From Pontibaca salina (GTDB lineage Bacteria; Pseudomonadota; Alphaproteobacteria; Rhodobacterales; Rhodobacteraceae), in contig NZ_JAEIJD010000016.1 of the NCBI RefSeq assembly GCF_016307205.1, positions 1-39,302 of the forward strand: DNA of 39,302 nucleotides, given 5' to 3'. Below the pieces are notes generated by a model. That model had not been told where the DNA came from and searched no databases. It saw only the letters and a list, made by a program, of their open reading frames with translations. The translations under genes were made by a program, and so were the position numbers. Positions 34,605 through 39,302 of the stretch are shown piece by piece. Within the stretch, counting starts at the first letter, position 1. Each line of letters begins with the position of its first letter.

Positions 34605-35453
34605 CTATGATTGCGCCTGAACCGCCATCCGCGAGGTGCGGTGGGTGATCAGTAGGCGCCACAGGAACGCCAAGATGAAAAGCACCGTCAGGATCAGCAC
34701 GATCGTGGCAGCGGGGGCGCTGTCGATGAAGAAACTGGCATAGACCCCGCTTACCATTGACATGGCGCAAACCGCGACCGAGACGATCATCATCCGTCCG
34801 AAACTGCGCACGACCAGAAACGCGATCGCCCCCGGCGTTACCACCAGCGCCACGGCCAGAATCAACCCGGTCGCGGTCAGCGTCGAGACAATGGCCAGCG
34901 ACAGCACGGCCAGCAGCCCGTAATGCAGCAACCCAGTCGGCAGCCCGCTGGCGCGGGCCTGGGCCGGATCAAAGGCATTCAGCAGCAGATCTTTCCACTT
35001 CAGCACCAAAAACCCAGTGACCCCCAGCGAGATCAGCCCCGTGGTCCAAAGGTCTTCCCGCCCCACGCCCAGCATGTTCCCGAACAACACATGATCCAGA
35101 TGCTCATTGGTGGTGATCGACGTGTACATGATGATCCCGATGCCGAACATGCCCGAAAACACCACGCCCATAACCGTATCCTGCTTGATCCGGCTGTTAT
35201 GCGATAGATAACCGGTCAGCATTGCACAGGTCATACCCGCGCCGAAGGCCCCGATAAGCAAAGGAATACCCGTCATCCAGGCCAGCACCACACCGGGCAG
35301 GATCGCATGGCTGACCGCATCGCCCATCAGCGCCCAGCCCTTGAGCACCAGAAAGCAAGACAGCAGCGCCGTCGGTGGCGCGACAAGCAGCGCAATCCAG
35401 AAGGCGTTTTGCATGAACGGAAATTGAAACGGCAAAAGCAGGGTGTCGATCAT
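34605..35453 (-). CDS. sitD: Metal ABC transporter permease SitD
   Basis: The 282-residue ABC-3 family permease has eight or nine helices. Typical sequences include LLSCFLVLKGWALMGDAVSHAILPGVV and [26 protein letters not shown]. It pairs with SitC to form the channel for Mn2+/Fe2+ import. It overlaps sitC by ATGA and is followed by a strong terminator. Confidence 0.92.
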   Translation of the reverse strand: MIDTLLLPFQFPFMQNAFWIALLVAPPTALLSCFLVLKGWALMGDAVSHAILPGVVLAWMTGIPLLIGAFGAGMTCAMLTGYLSHNSRIKQDTVMGVVFSGMFGIGIIMYTSITTNEHLDHVLFGNMLGVGREDLWTTGLISLGVTGFLVLKWKDLLLNAFDPAQARASGLPTGLLHYGLLAVLSLAIVSTLTATGLILAVALVVTPGAIAFLVVRSFGRMMIVSVAVCAMSMVSGVYASFFIDSAPAATIVLILTVLFILAFLWRLLITHRTSRMAVQAQS

Positions 35454-36349
35454 GGGTGTGCCTCCTGCTGCACGGCGCTCGAGATTGGCGGGGACTCTGG
35501 CGCAAGCGCTTGCGACGCTTTGCGACGCGCCGCCAACATGCCGTGTTTCGGCGCGAAGAAAAACGCCAGAAGGAACAATAGCGTCTGCAGCGCGACAATT
35601 ACGCCGCCCGTGGCGCCATCAAGGTAATAGCTGATATAGGCGCCAAAGAAGCTGGTCACGGCACCGATCAACACCGACACGATGATCAGACGCGGGAAAC
35701 GGTCGCACAGCAAATAGGCGGTCGCCCCCGGTGTGACCACCAGCGCGATCACCAGAAACGCGCCAACGGTAATCATTGCAGCGACGACGGCCGCTGATAG
35801 CAGGATGAAGAAGACCACCTTAAGAAGATCAGCGCGCAGACCGATGCTGCGGGCGTGGTTCTCGTCAAAGAAGACAACCATCAAATCTTTCCATTTCGCC
35901 AGCAGCACTGCCATCGACACGATTCCGATGATCGCCAATTGCAGCGTGTCGTCCGGCGTGATGGCAAGAATGTTCCCCATAATAATGGTCTGGATGCTGA
36001 CTGACATCGGCGACAGCGACACCATGAACAAACCTAGCCCGAAAAACGAGGTAAAGATGATGCCGATGATCACGTCGATCTTCAGCCCCGAGCGCCCCGA
36101 CAGGAACAGCATCGACCCGGCCGCCAGCCCACCCGCAATGAATGCGCCCAGCGCGAAGGGCAGCCCCAGAATATAGGCCCCCGCCACGCCGGGCACGACC
36201 GAATGGGACAATGCGTCGCCGATCAGCGACCAGCCTTTCAGCATCAGGTAACAGGACAGGAAGGCGCAGACTCCGCCGACCAGCGCCGATACCCACATGG
36301 CGTTGAACATATAGCCATAGCTAAATGGCTCAAGCAGCAGGTCGATCAT
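35450..36349 (-). CDS. sitC: Metal ABC transporter permease SitC
   Basis: The 299-residue ABC-3 permease is paralogous to SitD ([46 protein letters not shown]). It has a hydrophilic C-terminal tail of about 35 residues. ATGA overlaps couple it to sitB upstream and sitD downstream. The heterodimeric permease is characteristic of SitABCD Mn/Fe importers. Confidence 0.92.
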   Translation of the reverse strand: MIDLLLEPFSYGYMFNAMWVSALVGGVCAFLSCYLMLKGWSLIGDALSHSVVPGVAGAYILGLPFALGAFIAGGLAAGSMLFLSGRSGLKIDVIIGIIFTSFFGLGLFMVSLSPMSVSIQTIIMGNILAITPDDTLQLAIIGIVSMAVLLAKWKDLMVVFFDENHARSIGLRADLLKVVFFILLSAAVVAAMITVGAFLVIALVVTPGATAYLLCDRFPRLIIVSVLIGAVTSFFGAYISYYLDGATGGVIVALQTLLFLLAFFFAPKHGMLAARRKASQALAPESPPISSAVQQEAHP

Positions 36350-37278
36350 GACTGCCCCCCGGTATCGGGCTTATTCGCTGTGACGGCTTTTTTCTGACGG
36401 CCGCGCTGGCCATATTTGACAAGAGGACGTTCATCGTCGGTCAGGATCGAAATCTCGCGCGGATCGTCGTCATCGTGCAGGTCGGTGCCGCCCAGCGTGA
36501 AGTGTCGCAACACGCCCCCAAAGGCACGTTCAAGATTGTCATGGGTAAAGGTGGTCTCGGTTGGCCCATAGTTCAGCACCGTGCCCTTGACGAGAACGGT
36601 ACGGTCGCAGAATTCCGGCACTGAACCGAGGTTATGGGTCGAAACCAACATGACGCGGCCCTCGTCGCGCAATTCGCGCAGCAAAGCGACGATCTGTTCC
36701 TCGGTCTTGACGTCCACCCCGGTAAAGGGTTCGTCCAGCAAGATCACCTGCCCGGCCTGGGCAAGGCTGCGCGCGAGAAACACACGCTTGCGCTGACCGC
36801 CGGACAATTCCCCGATCTGGCGGTGGCGGTACTTCTGCATATTGACCCGGCGCAGCGCCTCCTCCACGGCATCATGGTCGGCCTGTTTCGGGTGACGCAG
36901 AAAGCCCATATGCCCATAGCGACCCATCATCACCACGTCTTCGACCAGCACCGGAAAGGTCCAATCGACCTCTTCCGCCTGCGGCACATAGGCCACAAGG
37001 TTCTGACGCAGCGCCTGCCTTACCGTCCGGCCCAACAGGCGGATTTCGCCTCGCGCGGCGGGCACGAAACCCATGATTGCCTTAAACAGCGTCGATTTCC
37101 CGGCACCGTTCACGCCGACCAGCGCAGTTATGGTGCCGCGGGGGATCTCGAAACTGGCGTCATAAAGGGCAGTATGGCCATTGCGATAGGTCACAGTCAC
37201 GTCGCGGACTAAAATACCGCCCGCCGGCCCTTCGGCATTGGCAGCGTCTACGGCATCGGGGGATAGATCGAGCATCAT
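36346..37278 (-). CDS. sitB: Metal ABC transporter ATPase SitB
   Basis: This is the nucleotide-binding subunit: Walker A (VGVNGAGKS), Q loop ([11 protein letters not shown]), signature ([15 protein letters not shown]), Walker B (QVILLDEP) and switch His (STHNLG). The Q-loop region [12 protein letters not shown] is typical of the Mn/Zn transporter branch. I chose the ATG at 37278, preceded by AAGGA with 4-5 nt spacing. A longer frame from 37329 would place the start inside the sitA-sitB hairpin. The C-terminus has an extra 50-residue charged tail ([18 protein letters not shown]). Confidence 0.9.
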   Translation of the reverse strand: MMLDLSPDAVDAANAEGPAGGILVRDVTVTYRNGHTALYDASFEIPRGTITALVGVNGAGKSTLFKAIMGFVPAARGEIRLLGRTVRQALRQNLVAYVPQAEEVDWTFPVLVEDVVMMGRYGHMGFLRHPKQADHDAVEEALRRVNMQKYRHRQIGELSGGQRKRVFLARSLAQAGQVILLDEPFTGVDVKTEEQIVALLRELRDEGRVMLVSTHNLGSVPEFCDRTVLVKGTVLNYGPTETTFTHDNLERAFGGVLRHFTLGGTDLHDDDDPREISILTDDERPLVKYGQRGRQKKAVTANKPDTGGQS

Positions 37279-37323
37279 CTCATCCTTGTTGGCTCTGGCA
37301 TTCAGGTCGATCCGCAGATTGAC

Positions 37324-37347
37324 CATCACGCACCGAGGTGCGTGATG
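37324..37347 (-). promoter_or_regulatory. Perfect 11-bp hairpin between sitA and sitB
   Basis: CATCACGCACC and GGTGCGTGATG are perfect complements around a 2-base centre. It sits in the 95-bp gap between the sitA stop and the preferred sitB start. Such hairpins often protect the upstream binding-protein mRNA and reduce downstream expression. There is no T-run on the minus strand, so full termination is unlikely. Confidence 0.65.
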
Positions 37348-37373
37348 GCAAAAAGGTCGTGAGCGGTGGCACT

Positions 37374-38294
37374 TCAGTTCGTCTGCGGCGCCAGCGCTTT
37401 GGCGATCGTCTCGGCATCGACACGCAGCAGGTCGAGATAGGTCGGCACCGGGCCGTCTGCCTCGCTAAGGGAATCGACATAGAGGACACCACCATATTCC
37501 GCCCCGGTTTCGCGCGCGACCTGCTTGGCGGGGGCCTGATTGACCGTGCTCTCACAGAATACCGCCGGAACATCGTTATCGCGGACCGTATCGATCACCT
37601 TACGCACTTGTTGCGGCGTACCGGTCTGATCGGCGTTGATTGGCCATAGATACGCTTCTTTCAGGTCGAAATCGCGGGTCAAATAGCTGAACGCGCCTTC
37701 GCAAGTGACCAGCCAGCGCCGGTCTTCGGGCACCGATTGCACACGCTTGCGCAATGGTTCGATAGTGTCGCGGATCTGCTTCTTGTACTCTGCGGCGTTA
37801 GCAGCATAGATTTCAGCGTTATCCGAGTCATGTTTGGACAGCGCATCGCGGATATTATCCACGTAGATCAGCGCGTTATCCAGCCCCATCCAGCCATGCG
37901 GGTTGGGTGTACCCTCATATTCGCCTTCGGCAATCGACATCGGCTCGATTCCCTCACTCAACGTGGCCGATGGCATATCGCCAAGGTTGTTGATGAACTG
38001 CTCGAACCAGCGTTCGAGATTCAAACCATTCCACAGAATCAGATCGGCACCCGAGGCGCGCACGATGTCCTGCGGTGTGGGTTCGTAATCGTGAATCTCG
38101 GCACCGGCTTTGGTGATCGACACCACTTCGGCTGCGTCACCGGCCACGTTCTGGGCCATGTCGGCAAGGATGGTAAAGGTCGTGACCACCTTGAAGGGGT
38201 CGGATTTTTCTTGGCCGTGGGCCGTCACGCCAAACAGCGATGCCGAGATGATCGCGGCTGCCATCGCCAGCTTTCGGGGAGAGGGTCGTGTCAT
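37374..38294 (-). CDS. sitA: Metal ABC transporter substrate-binding protein SitA
   Basis: The 306-residue periplasmic protein has a Sec signal peptide (residues 1-27, ending VTAHGQ). Ligands of the Mn/Fe-type cluster A-I binding site are in place: H68 (AEIHDYEP), H133 (PNPHGWM), E199 (TCEGAFSYL) and D274 (LYVDSLSE). The long His-rich loop of zinc-specific ZnuA proteins is absent. This favours manganese or iron as substrate. It is first in the sitABCD operon, 36 bp from a 48-bp palindromic operator. Confidence 0.92.
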   Translation of the reverse strand: MTRPSPRKLAMAAAIISASLFGVTAHGQEKSDPFKVVTTFTILADMAQNVAGDAAEVVSITKAGAEIHDYEPTPQDIVRASGADLILWNGLNLERWFEQFINNLGDMPSATLSEGIEPMSIAEGEYEGTPNPHGWMGLDNALIYVDNIRDALSKHDSDNAEIYAANAAEYKKQIRDTIEPLRKRVQSVPEDRRWLVTCEGAFSYLTRDFDLKEAYLWPINADQTGTPQQVRKVIDTVRDNDVPAVFCESTVNQAPAKQVARETGAEYGGVLYVDSLSEADGPVPTYLDLLRVDAETIAKALAPQTN

Positions 38295-38329
38295 GCTCTG
38301 ACTCCGTCTGATTAATATAGCGCACTGCT

Positions 38330-38377
38330 AATGCGAAGCGCTCGCAACTGTCAAGCATGTTGCGAACGCTTCTCATT
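38330..38377. promoter_or_regulatory. Double palindromic operator and -35 box of sitA
   Basis: AATGCGAAGCGCTCGCAAC (38330-38348) and GTTGCGAACGCTTCTCATT (38359-38377) are inverted copies matching at 17 of 19 positions. Each is itself palindromic (TGCGA-N5-TCGCA in the first). A perfect TTGACA (minus strand, 38354-38349) lies between them. Occupancy would block the sitA promoter. Binding by a Fur-family Mn regulator (Mur) or another metalloregulator is inferred from context. Confidence 0.7.
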
Positions 38378-38410
38378 AAGGTCCGCAATCCCCGAACAGA
38401 TCGCATCAGG

Positions 38411-39121
38411 TCAGCGCCAATGCCGCCTTTCTTCCGTCATAGATCGCAAAAGCGGCTTGCGCGTAGCGTTGGCATCCCCAATCGATTGCACGGCAATGCC
38501 ACACTCTGCCAGTTCTCCGCGCAGGCGCATTTCTGCCAAATTCGTTATCGCCAGAACCAGCGACGCGTCCGGCAGATGGCTTTGCGGACCGGTCAGCAGA
38601 GATTTCAGGGTCACACCCTCGGCGCTCCATTCGATAATGGCAGACTCTACCACGAAGTCCACGCCCAGCACAGCGCAGCTTTAACGTCGGGTTCGACATT
38701 GACCGCAAGCCCAATGATGCACTCCCCGCCACTGGCCACGCAGATACGGCGCAGGACATCGCGCGAAAACCGGGTGCCGCTGTTCAGGCTTTCGCCCCAT
38801 TCGTCACTGCGGGTGCTCGACATCGGCGTCCAGAACTGGTCAAGCAGGCCATGATGGGCGGCCCAGACTTCGACAGCGTCGTCTCCGGGCAGGAAACTGC
38901 CGCGCGTCAGCATTGCGGCGGGATGGGTCGGCATCGGCCCGACCAAGATCATCGCCGCGCCGCCCATGGCGCGCTCGACATAACCTGAGATCGCACGCCT
39001 TGGCTCAAGCTGGCGACCGCCTTCGACAGTGTCGGATCTGACACAGGTATCAAGAAAAACCGGGCCACCGGCAGCTTGGTCGCGTAATCTCAGGGCTGAA
39101 CACGGGAACGCCAGCCGTCAT
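38411..39121 (-). pseudogene. Frameshifted conserved gene upstream of sitA
   Basis: Protein-like sequence runs from an ATG at 39121 (MTAGVPVFSPEITR) through at least three phase changes. KLPVARFFLIPVSDPTLSKA follows in another frame. A third frame gives GYVERAMGGAAMILVGPMP onward to VNVEPDVKAA. A fourth gives VLGVDFVVESAIIEW to the TGA at 38411. The parts join smoothly at about 39080, 39000 and 38670. Together they would make a protein of about 235 residues that I do not recognise. Multiple shifts suggest a decayed gene; assembly errors are the alternative. Confidence 0.55.
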
Positions 39122-39132
39122 TGCGGCAGACC

Positions 39133-39167
39133 AAAAAAAGGCCGCCACGGTAATCGCAGCGGCCTTT
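39133..39167 (-). terminator. Rho-independent terminator after tuf
   Basis: Minus strand: AAGGCCGC and GCGGCCTT form a stem with a 13-nt loop, followed by seven T. It is a strong terminator for tuf; the plus-strand reading is weaker. Confidence 0.85.
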
Positions 39168-39222
39168 ATCTAAAATGTTGTATTTCGCAGTCAAACCGGG
39201 CGCGAAACCGCGCCCGTTTCGG

Positions 39223-39302
39223 TTACGCGATGATTTTGGACACGACACCCGCACCGACGGTGCGACCGCCTTCACGGATGGCGAAACGCAGGCCCTGCTC
39301 CA
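39223..39302 (-). CDS. tuf: Elongation factor Tu, C-terminal end (partial)
   Basis: The last 26 codons before TAA read EQGLRFAIREGGRTVGAGVV then SKIIA, the invariant end of domain III of bacterial EF-Tu. EF-Tu delivers aminoacyl-tRNA to the ribosome. The gene continues beyond the window edge. Confidence 0.95.
   Translation of the reverse strand, partial: EQGLRFAIREGGRTVGAGVVSKIIA

Overview
The window looks like part of a chromosome from a marine Rhodobacteraceae (roseobacter-type alphaproteobacterium). The evidence is its high GC content, the Mla-type lipid transport operon with an N-terminal STAS domain on the permease, a sitABCD metal importer, an NnrU homologue, and a tuf end preceded by core genes. 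No rRNA or species marker is present, so the genus is not assignable from sequence alone.

The window splits at a tRNA-Gln(UUG) gene (21457-21531, minus strand). Everything to its left (1 to about 21.46 kb) is accessory DNA. A very large tyrosine recombinase lies against the tRNA 3' end, which is the layout of a genomic island integrated in that tRNA. The opposite att site was not found, so the island probably continues left of the window. From left to right the island holds: transposase debris and a decayed IS3-family element (1-1952); a truncated reading frame and a DUF3987-type P-loop protein (to 3765); an AT-rich repeat-bearing spacer; a GIY-YIG/DUF4357 protein and a complete type I restriction-modification operon hsdM-hsdS-hsdR (4283-12100); a PIN-domain protein (12475-13854); a candidate small peptide; a TetR C-terminal remnant with an EamA-type exporter; a retron-type reverse transcriptase fused to a C-terminal TIR domain, preceded by a hairpin-rich segment that I propose is its msr-msd RNA (17482-17748); an unknown zinc-ribbon protein; and the integrase. 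Related 36-bp repeats sit in the joints between these modules. The cargo reads as a defence island.

To the right of the tRNA is ordinary core genome, nearly all on the minus strand: nnrU and a small membrane protein; an SLC13-type permease; a YmdB-like phosphodiesterase; an mlaE-mlaF-mlaD-lipoprotein operon for phospholipid transport; a divergent mgtE; a TonB-ExbB-ExbD energy-transduction operon with a repeat-containing secreted protein; a sitABCD manganese/iron importer behind a strong double operator; a frameshifted gene; and the last codons of tuf.

The strongest candidate for an under-described system is the RT-TIR retron. The protein carries NAxxH, YADD and VTG motifs plus a TIR domain with a candidate catalytic glutamate. 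Upstream, imperfect 18-19 nt complementary arms (a1/a2-like) bracket a run of four stem-loops. The 5' arm overlaps the stop codon of the preceding zinc-ribbon gene.
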